Below are positions 1 to 10,934 of a stretch of 64,000 bases of DNA, in pieces; positions within the stretch are counted from its first letter, which is position 1; every line of letters begins with the position of its first letter. Under the pieces are notes generated by a model. The model saw only the letters and a list, made by a program, of their open reading frames with translations. It ran no database searches and was not told where the DNA came from. Position numbers and translations under genes: made by a program. Origin of the DNA: Zoroaster sp. YZ-2022 (lineage: Eukaryota; Echinodermata; Asteroidea; Forcipulatida; Zoroasteridae); NCBI GenBank assembly GCA_029582265.1, contig CM055837.1:16840355-16904354 (forward strand), given 5' to 3'.

Positions 1-322
1 TATAAATTAGCTAATAACGATGACCATTGGTTTTGCCCATCATGCATCTCTAGTATCTTTCCTTTTAATAATTTAGATTCCACAGAATTTAAAGATGTGT
101 TTACTGATATTAATCTGTATAATTATGTTTCCAGTGATTTGCATGTTAATACTCCTGAGTTACATTTAGTTGAAGACCCCAACAATCCGGTTCATAATGT
201 TAGTAATTCATGTTATTATTCTTACAATAAGTTCTTGAATTCCCTCAATCAAGAATCCTCTGAAGTATTTTCACTTATGCATCTAAACATTAGAGTCTAA
301 CTAAAATATTGACTCTCTCAGA

Positions 323-886
323 ATGTTACTCCACCAATTAAATCATAATTTTTCTATTATTGGTTTGTCTGAAACCTGGCTCAAGGAAGAGTCTGGTACT
401 GGTAGTTATCTTAATTTACCAGGGTATATCCTTGAGACCATAAATAGGGATCACAAAGCTGGGGGCGGCGTAGCTCTTTATATTTCTTCTGACCTAACTT
501 ATTTACCTAGGCCGGATTTATGCATTTCTGTTGACTCCCTTGAATGTTACTTTGTAGAAATAATATCTTGTAAACATAAGAATATCATAGCAGGTGTTGT
601 TTATAAGCCCCCAAATGCTAATTTTAATGATTTTATAACGTGTTTCCATAACTTGATCCAACGTATAACCAACGAAAATAAGTCTTGTTTAATTTCTGGT
701 GATTTTAATCTAAACCTGATTGATTGTGATCATCGCAGCCAGCCACAGGAATTCTTGGATTTGATTTTTTCCTCAGCTTGCATACCTCTTATTAATAAAC
801 CAACTAGGATCACGCAATCCTCTGCCACTCTCATCGATAATATTTTCACGAATATTTTACCTCCTCCTAAATCTGGTATTGTGTAA
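323..886 (+). pseudogene. LINE endonuclease domain (APE-type), broken ORF
   Basis: An open stretch of 187 codons inside the LINE. It carries the endonuclease signatures GLSETWL (residues 16-22), GGGVALYIS, VVYKPP and SGDFNLNL. The family nicks target DNA to prime reverse transcription. It is separated by a frameshift from the N-terminal reading (97-300, ending in MHLNIR) and by a stop from the downstream part, so no intact ORF2 remains. Confidence 0.85.
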
Positions 887-1726
887 CTGATATTTCCGAT
901 CATTTTCCTATATTCACTTCCTTTTCATTCAATGCCAATCACTCTAGCTCTAAACCTGTCCCTACACATAATTACTCAATGGAAAATATTGATTATCTTA
1001 AAAATGATCTGAATTCCTGTGACTGGTCAGATGTTCTTTGTACCTTAGATGTTAACATGGCCTTTACTAAATTTATGGATATTTTTAACAGACTTCATGA
1101 TAAGAATATTCCTTTGAAGAACTTTAAGACTTCGTCTCGTAAATTTATCCCCAAGTCTCCATGGATTCTGTAAGCATGTGTAAATCTATCCATCATAAAA
1201 ATAAGCTGTATCGTAGATTTATTTCTCATCCCACCGACTCTAATCGTGCCATATATGTACGCTATAAAAATATCTTGACTACTGTGATTCGTAACCTCTA
1301 AGCGTATGTATTATGCCAAACAGTTTGAGAAAGAAAGGGTAATGTAAAAACACTTGGAAAATTATCAACAGTGTATTAAAAAATAAAACCCTTCTAAATT
1401 GTCTTCCATTGATGTTAATGGTGCTGTGGTTAACAATTCACATTTTATAGCGGATCATTTTAACACTTACTTTACAAACATTGGTGATAATCTTAGCAAT
1501 AAAATCCTCCTAGTGATCGTAACTTTCATGATTATCTTTTAAATTCTAATTCCAGCTCAATTTTCTTTGCTTCGGTTACTGAACAGGAAACTTTAGATAT
1601 TGTTAACAATTTACCTAACAAAAAGTTCAGGTCATGATCTTGTAAATAATTTCTTATTAAATCTGTGATCCTTGCAATATCCATGCCCCTTACTTTCATT
1701 ATGAACCTTTCCTGTCTACTGGAGTT

Positions 1727-2300
1727 GTGCCTGATGATATGAAGATTGCCAGGATCACACCAATCTTCAAGAGTGGAGACACACAACAAGTTAATAATTA
1801 TAGGCCTATCTCCGTTCTTACTTCATTTTCTAAAATCTTAGAACGTATTGTTTATACACGTACAAATACATTTTTTGATAATCACAATATTTTGTCCGAT
1901 TCTCAGTTTGGTTTTCGTGAGAAACACTCAACTTCTCACGCAATTCTGCAGTTACTTGACAAAATTGCTAACAGTATTGATGATTCTTCTTACACACTTG
2001 GTATATTCCTGGATCTCTCAAGGCATTCGATACTGTTAATCATAAGATTCTTTTGTCTAAATTGGCTCATTATGGCATTAGAGGTATTGCCTTGGAGTGG
2101 TTCAGGAATTACCTTACTAAACGCCATCAATTTGTTTCCATTAATGGTTGTGTCTCCTCTCTTGCAGAAATTTCCCACGGTGTTCCACAAGGATCAATCC
2201 TTGGACCCCTGTTATTTTCAATTTATATTAATGATTTTGACAAATCCTCAACTTACTATCATTTATTCTTTTTGCTGATGACAGTAATTTATTTTATACT
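1727..2300 (+). pseudogene. LINE reverse transcriptase fragments
   Basis: Two overlapping frames together give a recognisable reverse transcriptase. 1727-2030 holds the fingers motifs ([37 protein letters not shown]). After a frameshift near 2030, 2053-2300 holds the [20 protein letters not shown] and FADD motifs, FADD being the active-site aspartates. A one-base frame loss sits exactly in the segment that should read [11 protein letters not shown]. It is non-functional as it stands. Confidence 0.85.
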
Positions 2301-3390
2301 CATTCTAATTTGAATGTACTCTTGATACTGTTAATTTAGAACTCAATAATATCTCTAGTTGGATTAGGGCCAACAAGTTATCACTCAATATTAAAAAAAA
2401 CTAACTTTATGTTATTCAGCAAGAAAGTAATTCATCCTTCAGATTATCTATATTGACAATAATCAAATTCCTAGAACTGATTGTATTAAATTTTTAGGTC
2501 TGTATATTGACCAAGACCTCTCTGAAACAACATGTTAATTACTTATGTAAAATTATTTCTAGAAATGTTGGAATTATTAATAAGCTTAAGCATTTTTTTT
2601 CCAGGGAGGTTCTGGTTACACTTCACAATGCACTTATTTTGCCCTATATTAATTATGGCATTCTAGCATGGGGAAATTCAGGAATAGTTCAAATCAACAG
2701 GCTATTGATCCTTCAAAAAAAGCTTTTTAAATTATTAATCATACTGATTACTTGGCTCACTGTGACCTCTATTTTACAAACATAATAGTCTTAAGATCAG
2801 TGACATTTATCTTCTACAGCTTGGGATTTTCATATATAACTTAACTCTAATAATCTTCCTCATTCAATTTGTTCCTTATTTACAAAAAATCAAAATGTTC
2901 ACGATCATTTCACAAGGCAATGTAATGAATTTCATCAATCATTTGTCTGCCGACATTTTCCTATAGAACAATTAAGCATGAAGGTCCCAGGCTGTGGTAT
3001 TCACTAGATAGTAATTTAAAAAGTACTCCTACATTAATATTCTTCAAACGTAAATTTAAGGATTTTTTGTTGAGTAAATACCTGTAAGTGGTTAATTGAC
3101 TCTAGGGTTTGGCTTGGGTTTTAATAACGACATGCATGGGATTGTCTTTGTTTTGTTTTGTATGTTTATATTTCACTATACATAAAATTGTTCACTCGTC
3201 CTGTTTATTATACTTATCTGGGGGGTCCTTACTAGACAAGCATTGCTTCTTAAGGGCCTCCTTCCACTTCCACTTGCATTTAATTTCTTTATACTATTCA
3301 TTATTATTATCCATCTATTATTTATTGTTACAACCCTTATAATATTATTGTATGTTTACTTATATCCATAATGTATATTTTGATAAGTGT

Positions 3391-3420
<30 letters not shown>

Positions 3421-3421
<1 letters not shown>

Positions 3422-3638
3422 CCCTTACGTGTAGTAAGTACACTTACAGGTCAAAATGAGTCGACCGTTTTTGACTGGTAAAAGCATTGTCTGTTATTGT
3501 TCAGGGTGGTCAAAATGACAGTAAAAACCAGTCAAAAATGCCCCTGTGTGCACATTTGGGTCAACGGTCAAAACAGGCAGTTGACCGATTTTGACCACTG
3601 TAGCTACTTGCCACTGAAGTGCAGCTATAGTAGGAGGG
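3421..3638 (+). mobile_element. MITE family A copy, 5' part cut off by the LINE
   Basis: This block matches 26441-26742 on the plus strand and about 29406-29700 on the minus strand (shared core: AGGTCAAAATGAGTC, GACTGGTAAAAGCATTGTCT, CCCCTGTGTGCACATTTGGG). It ends in TAGTAGGAGGG, the family terminal repeat. The homology begins directly after the LINE poly-A tail, so the LINE inserted into this MITE. Confidence 0.8.
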
Positions 3639-4718
3639 TAATAGAGATGCCTTTAATATTCTAACACAGATAAAAGTTGAAAACGTAAATTACAATATTA
3701 AATCAAGCAAATTAACAGAGTTGCAAAACAAAACATAACAAGAAATGTGAAACAAACAAAAGACAAATAACAGGAACAAATCAGAAGAATGGAGATAGCA
3801 GAAATATAAAACAACGAATTGGAGAAAGAAACCATAATACATAGTACACGTACATGTAGCTCATATACGTTGATGAAGGTAAAAGCAATTGTAATAAATG
3901 TAAGATTTTTTTTTATTTGATTATGATGGTTGTTATTCATATATACCTGTATATATATATCTTTTGATTATAATTTTGGAACACTAGAGGGTTCTTGAAA
4001 ACTAGAGGGTTTAAATGAAAGTATGTTTCCTAACACCAATATAGTTACTTGGTTAGTTTTACTTACACTGTACGTTGAGGTATACTCTTCTATGCTTAGA
4101 TCCCTAAATCTTTTCCATATGTTAAGACATCCAACATCACCTGATGATTAAATGCGGTGAGACATCAAAAGTAAGTGTAAAAATAGGAAATTGATGTAGG
4201 CTTACTGCGTTTACCACGTCATAATTCGCTTCCGCCTTACTTGGAAATTTGCACAATGCCAAAACAAACAAAAAAGAGTTGCTACTTAATGTGCCAGGAA
4301 TCTCTGGAGCTGTGAGTCTGTGTACAGACTATGAAAAAATCAACGATTGACGGCGCCCTCCTAATAGGAGATCGGTCACAATCGTAAACTGGTCCCATGT
4401 CTTTAACATTTAAAGGAAAGAGACAGGTTCCGGCCGTACCATACAAGGGGTTTTACTGGATACGTTGTGGTGAAGATCTGACGTGCGCTAGCTACCAACC
4501 AAGGTCAAAGTTGAATCTCCCCAAAAGTAAGAAGCCAGTCTCGCCGACTTTCATGAGCCTCAAAGCGTGACGTCAGATTTTCGGGCTACCTCTATCAGTG
4601 TTTTTTTAAATTTAATTTTCTTTTTTTTCCATTTCCCACCCAACTTCCATAATCCAAGTAATTAAATAAAATCATAAAAATAATTACATGATCGTGTATG
4701 ATAAATAAGATGTCATAC
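3639..4718. other. RARS2 intron 6, unclassified part
   Basis: AT-rich sequence with no coding exon that I can recognise. I looked on the minus strand for the next RARS2 exon (the LWxxFRDLS region) and did not find it here, so it probably lies left of the window. The segment 4330-4590 is less AT-rich and contains no recognised repeat. Confidence 0.5.
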
Positions 4719-4880
4719 CTTGTTCCATAGCTTGTGAGAACCTCTGGGCTTCTTGGTAGACATCAGGATTAACATCAGCTTCTTTGTTAACTTGGACATA
4801 TACATCAAACAAATGCTGCATGGGATCAGTTGAAAGTTTATCCTCACTGCCGAAGCATTTAAAACCAACTCCAAGCAATC
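4719..4880 (-). CDS. RARS2: RARS2 exon 6
   Basis: The 162-nt exon encodes [17 protein letters not shown] and [17 protein letters not shown] and ends QAMEQ. The acceptor is ATAAACAG and the donor GTATGA; phases are 1 in and 1 out. It aligns with the segment after the HIGH motif in RARS2. Confidence 0.93.
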
Positions 4881-7800
4881 CTGTTTATATCAAACAAATC
4901 TTGTTTACCCTAACCTTCCCAAATCCTTCAAAATCCTCTTTGGTAAAGTGAAGAATTTTGAAGGATTGAGGTTACATGCTACATGCTCTTTGCTAAAGTG
5001 AAGGATTTTGGAGGATTGAGGTTATTAGGCATACTTGCCTTTCCATGGTACATGTACATCCATGTTTGTTGTAGTGATTGCAAGGTCAGTGCTTGGGTCA
5101 GTGGACACTGTTTATTGCTCCATGCATGCATGGAGGGTCCCTGGCCATGTACATGTATCACAGATTAGAAACACATGTGTGCATACATGTCATGTGCTTG
5201 CTTTACTGAAAGATTTTGGAGGATTCAGACAAACACAGTGACTGAAAATTACTGGTTACTTTATGCAGCAGCAACGGTAATATGACCTTATCACGTGGGG
5301 TACTATTTTCAGACATTTTCATGCCATATTGTTCCTTTAATATCAATAAAATCTTGCGAATAATAATAATAATAGTACATTCTTTTTTTAGCATATTCCA
5401 CATTAATGCTCAATACACTTTACAGATATCATCCCTTGCCATGGACACGGATTCGATTATTGAAATCCTCATGTGCAAGGTAAGGTATAAACATGGGGAA
5501 AAATTTATTGATGTAATTATTGGGAGTGAAGGGGGCACAGGCGAGGCCTGTGATTCCACCCAACCCCCCGAGGTGCCCCTCCCCCCAGAGTTCAGATCCC
5601 TAAGAAAACCATATGTAAAAGTGTGCCTCAAGTACCCCGCCTGAAAATCCTAGTGCCCCCCAAATGCCCTCCTACTGAACCACCCCTACAAAGAGGGAGG
5701 CACTCTTGGCCAAGGCCTTGTCAACCAAATCAAGAAGAATTTCTCTTACCAAACTGCACACCCCAATCTCCAAGGTAATTCATCCTCGTCACATCGTGGC
5801 CCAGGGCAGTGTGTATATTAGCAATGCAGTTACCTATTAATGTTGACCTAAGGTGGCCTGCGTGAAATGGCTTAGCAATGTTTGGAGAACTGATGAAACG
5901 TAAAAAACAGAAATGGAAAATTTTCAGAGGATTTGCTAAATATTTTCAAAATGAAACAACAAGCATCTTTGATTTAATTTTGCTCTACACCGACGTGTGT
6001 ATAGCACTGCATACTCTGTGCTTTCCGAGTGTCTGTGAAAAAACTTCACAGGCGACTCGGGTGAGATTCGAAAGGTATTTCTGAAAGAGCCTCGCAGATT
6101 GTCCAGAATATGTTGCATTTGTGATTTTCTAGGGAAATCGTTGGAGTTTTCTCGCAGACTACATACCTGTATTCAACAATAATCTTCTCTCTTCGTCTGT
6201 TCTCCCAAGGTTCTGGCGTCACCCCGTAGTAACCACCCTCCACCTGCACCTGGTTAAGCACTTGCTGGACCATCATGCTTGGGTCAACATCAAATTTCAA
6301 CAATCCATCTCCCACCACCTGAACGTGATGGACATGGGCTGGGCAGGTGATCTGATGAAAGATTGAAGGGGATGTCAGTGTCGATGCATTCCCACAAGAA
6401 ACTACCAAATACTACACGTTGACGAAAAGTAATTTTTACCTTTCAAAACCTGTAAAAAGTTTTTAAGTGATCAAGTAATTTACTTGGTGTATTATAAATA
6501 CAGGGTGTCCCCATAAAAAGTATACCGAGATAAAAATTACTGTAATGGCAAAACTGCTTTATATATGGGAAAGAGAAATATATCTCTAGAAAGAGCAGAA
6601 TGTCCTCTTTGCAATGGTATACAGCTTGTGATGTTATTGACACAGATGAGTGAACAAACTAGACAGATGTTAAGGGTACTGAAAGCAGGACTGTGACAAG
6701 TTTGCATATTTGAATAACATAGCTCAACCATGCAAGTGTGCAGAATACCAAATGCCTTTGCTTTTTCAACACATTCTTGAAAACAAGGAATGTACCTAAA
6801 ACAATGTAATCTGCTTTGTTTTCGCTACTTACCTCAAAAGTTTAATGTGCAGGTTTTTTAAAATGTTTTTTGGACCTTTGTTATTCAAATATGCAAACTT
6901 GTCACAGTCCTGCTTTCAGTACCCTTAACATCTGTCTAATTTGTTCACTCATCTGTGTCAATAACATCATAAGCTGTATACCATTGCAAAGAGGACATTC
7001 TGCCCTTTCTAGAAATATATTTCTCTTTCCCATATATAAAGTAGTTTTGCCATTACAGTAATTTTTATCTCGGTATACTTTTTATGGGGACACCCTGTAA
7101 ATCTGCTGCTAACATGAAATTACCTTGGATGCAACTTCTCCAGCAAAGTTTTGCAAAGCAGTATGTGACCTGCCATCTTCTGGTGATGAATTCTTCTGGA
7201 AGAGCGACTTTAGAGACAAAACATATGCTACAACAGTTCTGGAAAATAATTAAAAATACAAATTATTTTGTTTAGTGTTCACCATTTGTTTATTCACATG
7301 AACTCCATCTCAATGCAATTAGCCTTGAGTTATGGCAGACATAATAGAAGGAACCTTTTCAGAGTGGGTGAAACTTGTGAAAATACTAAGAGTTCACCCA
7401 CTCTAAACAGCGCCCTCATTTTGTGTCTACAGTAAGCTTGGGCGATAACACGATAATATCGAATATCGCGATACCGTTTTTTATTCAATTACGATATCGA
7501 GAACTTTTTGAAGTTATCAAGATATCCGCAAATCGCGATTAAAAAAAAATATCGCGATAAAAAAATAAATCGCCATTGTGAGTTAAGTCAGAAATTCCAT
7601 GGAAACAAAATTTGGACAGTCTTTTCAGTTTTCGGAAGTGACAAACAAATGCGAACTACATACACACTACGCAAACAAATTTGCAATTTATTGTGATGCT
7701 TGTAGAAGGGTACATACCTGTGGTACAATCATGCGTGAATATATCGTGGGTGAAAATATCGATATCGCCCAAGCTTAAGCTACAGTACCTTAACCCTAAT

Positions 7801-10800
7801 CACCCCAAACCCAACAGCAGGGTTTGTTTGATTTTGATGGACTCAGTACTGTATAGCCCAGACAGGGGTAGGGGTACTTTACATGGGGCCGGGTGTCCAA
7901 TTACAACTAAGTACAACAGTTGAGTGGTAGTGTTTTGTGCATGGTGTTGGATTATGGTGGATTGAGGAATGTTCTTAACAACACAGCTAGGGGGTTAGGG
8001 TTAAGACAAAGGCTTATGGAGCAGGTTCGACCACAGCTACATATAAACTGCAGCCAACTGTAAACACACACACACACACAAAAATCTGGAATACTAATAC
8101 TAGGCAGGTCAGACACACTCACAGCACAGCTTGCCGTGTGCACGTTCCTCGTAAATACACTCGGTATGAAATTGCCAACTTTTGACATGTTGTTACGATG
8201 TGAAATATCAATAAAATGAAGAAATAAATACCAGTATAGTGATGTGTGTTGTTTTATCATTCCATCGTGTGTTTTTGGGGTTGATTGGGTCCGAAAATCT
8301 TGTACTAAACACCATTTGAAAAACACCTCTGATCGACCGTGAATCGCGGAAGCGCCGTTTATCGTTGAGGGACTTCAGCACCGGGCGATTTTGGTCCCCC
8401 TATAGCCCTCGCAAAATGGTAGATTCAGATGCGTTCCTGTCAACGTAAGTGATCCAGAATCTAAAAATAGACTAGGAAAAGCCCAAGCTTTCATGGGTAT
8501 GGTCTGACAATTTTCAAAATGGCGTCCCTCAGTGGCAAACGACAATTTCGTAAGGAATTAATCTTTTTCCCCAAAAATACCTCGAAATATAAAATGTCAC
8601 AATAATTATGTTAAAGTAGAGGAGTTGAACTTTATTTTACTTTTTAGTTTGTAAAGAAAATCAATGAAGAACACTATGAAATCAAAGGCCAAACATGGGA
8701 ATGCGTGATTTTTTTTTCAGTTTCGGAAACCACTGACCACGACGACGAGTTGGATTTATGTAACGCTGTCGAGCGCGTGTCGGGATGGAGCAGCGATGAA
8801 CTCGAGCTTCTGCTCTCAGAATATCGACTTCCATGTTAGTTTCTTGTTTTTAAGTGTGCAGTTATACTTGCAATCTTGTAAAATATATCCTAGTTAAACA
8901 CAGAAAATAAGATTAAACGAGGAAAAAAAATCAGAAAAAAAATGTACGTTGTTTTTCATACTGCATGGGGGTCATGCACAATAAACGAAACGGCAATGTA
9001 AGGAGTCACGTGATATCTTGTAACTACAAACGCAATGCATTCGTCACCGTCATTGATTTGTCGGCTGTTCTATCCTGTAGTGTTACTCCCCGTAATTTTG
9101 ATTTTTTTTTTATACTGGTTATTAAAATTAAATTTTAAAAAAGGCAGAATTTTTCATCATAAAATTAGCTTTATTTCCAATAATTGTTTAAAATTTTAAA
9201 GGAATTTTTCACTTATGGAAAAATGATATTTTCTTTTTCAATTACCTTGACTTATTTAAAAACTTTCAATAAAAGCAGGGGGGCACAGAGTTTCAGTTTC
9301 TTAAATAATTTTTTAGATTTATGTAATTTTACACAAACTTGTTGGAAAAAATCGTCCACTTTTTGACTTTTATCATGGGAAACACGAATAAAGTTGCATT
9401 TATGAAGATGGAGAAAAAATTGAATTTTAAATTTTTTTTCTTTAATTTTTTATTTTCAACAGATCACTGGCAAGGAGTTCCAAACTTAGCTTTTAGTACA
9501 AACAATACTTGTGCCAAATTTCAGGCTTGTCAGATGATCCGTTCTCAAGTTAGAGCATTTATGCATATTAATTAGCTGGACTTTTTTTCACAAAATCCAT
9601 CTTGTCCCGTGATAGGACCGTAGCATAATGGACCATATTTAACGAGCCCTATGTCCAAAACTAAAAAGAAATGTGGCATTACTTTTTTTGTTTGATTAAT
9701 TTCCCTGCCCATATATTGGTAAAATTTAAAACTTGATTGACCAAATCTGCTAATTGATGTTGAAATATAAAAGTAAAAATGTAAAATATTCAAATTTCCT
9801 CTTTTTTGACCAAAATGGCTAAAACCGCTATTTAATTTTGACCTCATTAATTTGCCATAACTCAAGAACGGTAGGTCCGATTTCAATTTTTTTTTCAGAT
9901 TTGTGTTTCTTTCATCAAGACCTTCAAGTTAAGATCCATTTGAAATGATTTACGCACAATATTAAAATTTGTGTGATCTGCCTACCGTAGGTTAGCTCAC
10001 CGTTTCTTTGAAGCAGGCAGTGGGGATATCAGTGGGAGGACAGTCTCTTCAGGGAAACCAGTTGCCTTGGTAACCTGCAATGAAAAACAAAAAACAATCA
10101 TGGACATTTATATTGCACCAGTATCTGCCAAGTTTGACACTCATGGCACATTCACAAGTTTGACACTCATGGAGCATTCACAAGTTTGACACTCGTCATG
10201 GCACATTCACAAGTTTGACACTCATGGTGCATTCACAAGTTTGACACTCATGGAGCATTCACAAGTTTGACACTCATGGAGCATTCACAAGTTTGACACT
10301 CATGGCGCATTCACAAGTTTGACACTCATGGAGCATTCACAAGTTTGACACTCATGGCGCATTCACAAGTTTGACACTCAGTCATGGCGCATTCACAAGT
10401 TTGACACTCATGGCGCATTCACAAGTTTGACACTCATGGCGCATTCACAAGTTTGACACTCATGGCGCATTCACAAGTTTGACACTCATGGAGCATTCAC
10501 AAGTTTGACACTCATGGCACATTCACAAGTTTGACACTCATGGTGCATTCACAAGTTTGACACTCAGTCAAAGAGTCATGGAGCATTCACAAGTTTGACA
10601 CTCATGGCGCATTCACAAGTTTGACACTCATGGCGCATTCACAAGTTTGACACTCATGGCGCATTCACATTACAACCCTTTCAATAGCCAAAATACTCAT
10701 TCCTAGAATAAAGTTTCCTAGTGAAATATTTATATAAATTTATGACGGGCCTCCAGACAAACAGAATACATTAAATTAATTTAGGTCGAGTTGTCTCAAC

Positions 10801-10934
10801 TTTTCGTTCGGTCATTGTCGGTCGAGACGATGAATCTGCCTAACATTTATGATCCACATTGACCTTATTCAATACTTCAGGAGGAGCTTGTTTATTACCT
10901 GAACAGCTATGTGTCGTCTAAAGAATGCTGCCAT
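4719..10934 (-). CDS. RARS2: Mitochondrial arginyl-tRNA synthetase, exons 1-6 (partial gene)
   Basis: This is the N-terminal 238 or so residues of the class-I enzyme that charges mitochondrial tRNA-Arg. The coding exons, joined on the minus strand, are 10934-10899, 10074-10001, 7238-7124, 6351-6167, 5889-5750 and 4880-4719. All introns are GT-AG and every phase joins without a stop. The protein starts [12 protein letters not shown], a short basic presequence expected to direct mitochondrial import. It continues through the N-terminal tRNA-recognition domain, then [23 protein letters not shown], where HAGH (residues 146-149) is the ATP-binding HIGH motif, then [11 protein letters not shown] and [23 protein letters not shown], which closely match vertebrate RARS2 rather than cytosolic RARS1. 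The KMSK-equivalent and anticodon domains lie beyond the left edge. Confidence in the identity is high. Confidence 0.95.
4908..5228 (-). mobile_element. MITE family D, truncated copy
   Basis: A repeat with end CCCTAACC followed by TTCCCAAATCCTTC, then the shared core TGCCTTTCCATGGTACATGT, and breaking off at GATTTTGGAGGATTCAG. The outer 40 bp or so present in the other copies (23180, 33121, 39202, 58004) is missing. It lies in RARS2 intron 5. Confidence 0.8.
5236..5345. mobile_element. Fragment of MITE family K
   Basis: It shares TTTATGCAGCAGCAACGG and TAATATGACCTTATCA with the full copy at 51941-52139. It directly abuts the family-D fragment. It has no complete ends. Confidence 0.55.
5750..5889 (-). 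CDS. RARS2: RARS2 exon 5 with the HIGH motif
   Basis: The 140-nt exon encodes [33 protein letters not shown] and [15 protein letters not shown] is the class-I ATP-binding signature; the second position varies in the family (HVGH in human). The acceptor is CATCAG and the donor GTAAGA. Confidence 0.95.
6167..6351 (-). CDS. RARS2: RARS2 exon 4
   Basis: The 185-nt exon encodes [53 protein letters not shown]. This is the end of the N-terminal domain leading into the catalytic core. The acceptor is TTTCATCAG and the donor GTATGT; the exon ends in phase 2 and completes a serine codon with exon 5. Confidence 0.94.
6501..7097. mobile_element. Palindromic Tc1/mariner-type MITE (597 bp)
   Basis: Two inverted arms of 218 bp each (6501-6718 and 6880-7097) start and end with CAGGGTGTCCCC and GGGGACACCCTG. 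They are flanked by TA on both sides, as expected for a Tc1/mariner target duplication. Arm identity is very high by eye. The spacer is 6719-6879. It sits in RARS2 intron 3, and its edge is 26 bp from exon 3. Confidence 0.9.
7124..7238 (-). CDS. RARS2: RARS2 exon 3
   Basis: The 115-nt exon encodes [20 protein letters not shown] and [13 protein letters not shown], matching the variable N-terminal segment of RARS2 (human DFQLSVDSLLEK region). The acceptor is TTTTCCAG and the donor GTAATT; it starts in phase 2 and ends in phase 0. Confidence 0.88.
7433..7777. mobile_element. hAT-like MITE, TAAGCTTGGGCGAT family, copy 1
   Basis: The ends are TAAGCTTGGGCGAT and ATCGCCCAAGCTTA. The flanks GTCTACAG and AGCTACAG form an imperfect 8-bp target duplication (6 of 8). 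The interior is rich in ATATCGCGAT palindromes. It is related to 24417, 40817 and 58734. Confidence 0.85.
7778..8415. other. RARS2 intron 2, left part
   Basis: Mostly unclassified sequence with a short (CA)n run near 8067-8080. A less AT-rich stretch (8330-8415) directly upstream of the plus-strand ATG at 8416 looks promoter- or 5'UTR-like. Confidence 0.4.
8429..8834 (+). CDS. Orphan two-exon candidate inside RARS2 intron 2
   Basis: I do not recognise this protein. The second exon (8721-8834) follows a long T-tract ending in CAG and is followed by GTTAGT. In one frame it reads [20 protein letters not shown] then [17 protein letters not shown], an acidic, Leu-rich, protein-like sequence. A plausible first exon ends at 8444 before GTAAGT. 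The ATG at 8429 (MRSCQ) joins it in frame, while the earlier ATG at 8416 (MVDSDAFLS) does not. No further exon was identified. It could be a nested gene, the 5' end of a transposon gene, or chance. The strand is opposite to RARS2. Confidence 0.35.
8835..10000. other. RARS2 intron 2, right part: AT-rich, probably transposon-derived
   Basis: Very AT-rich with long T and A tracts. Segments such as 9465-9560 and 9840-9930 look like non-coding interior of a large DNA transposon, but I could not find its ends. No coding feature is supported. Confidence 0.4.
10001..10074 (-). CDS. RARS2: RARS2 exon 2
   Basis: The 74-nt exon encodes [20 protein letters not shown] then ASKK, aligning with the LPPENLITSISAVP region of human RARS2. 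The acceptor is TTGCAG and the donor GTGAGC; it starts in phase 0 and ends in phase 2. Confidence 0.9.
10127..10668. repeat. 26-bp minisatellite, about 20 copies
   Basis: The unit is CACAAGTTTGACACTCATGG plus a variable GCGCATT, GAGCATT or GCACATT. A few units carry short insertions (for example GTCATG near 10382 and AAAGAGTCATG near 10570). It lies in RARS2 intron 1. Confidence 0.95.
10899..10934 (-). CDS. RARS2: RARS2 exon 1 (start codon)
   Basis: The exon encodes [12 protein letters not shown] and then has donor GTAATA. The start aligns with human MACGFRRAIACQ, and the preceding bases AACAA-ATGG give a purine at -3 and G at +4. It is basic and lacks acidic residues, as expected for a mitochondrial presequence. 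Confidence 0.92.

Larger units (their letters stand above)
1..3420 (+). mobile_element. Decayed CR1/L2-type LINE (PHD remnant, endonuclease, reverse transcriptase, poly-A tail)
   Basis: A non-LTR retrotransposon truncated by the window edge. Reading left to right in shifting frames: a WFCPSC motif at about 31-48 that looks like the end of a PHD finger; an APE-type endonuclease (323-886) with GLSETWL, GGGVALYI, VYKPP and SGDFN motifs; a reverse transcriptase starting near 1727 (ITPIFKSGD, NYRPISVL, QFGFR), then [14 protein letters not shown] (about 2176-2219) and the catalytic FADD at 2271-2282; and a CR1-like C-terminal segment (about 2507-3085). It ends in an A-rich tail at 3391-3420. Stops and frameshifts (for example near 300, 890, 1175 and 2030) show it is dead. 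It lies in intron 6 of the minus-strand RARS2 gene, in the opposite orientation. The CR1/L2 clade assignment is by motif recall only. Confidence 0.9.

Noticed and set aside
4684..4718. RARS2 exon 6 reading extended past the donor
   Set aside because: The frame stays open briefly into the intron, but GTATGA at 4718 with conserved residues ending at QAMEQ marks the exon end.
9440..9575. Possible exon after TTTTCAACAG at 9462
   Set aside because: It would continue the orphan gene in frame to a stop, but the sequence reads like transposon interior and has no protein-like conservation signal.
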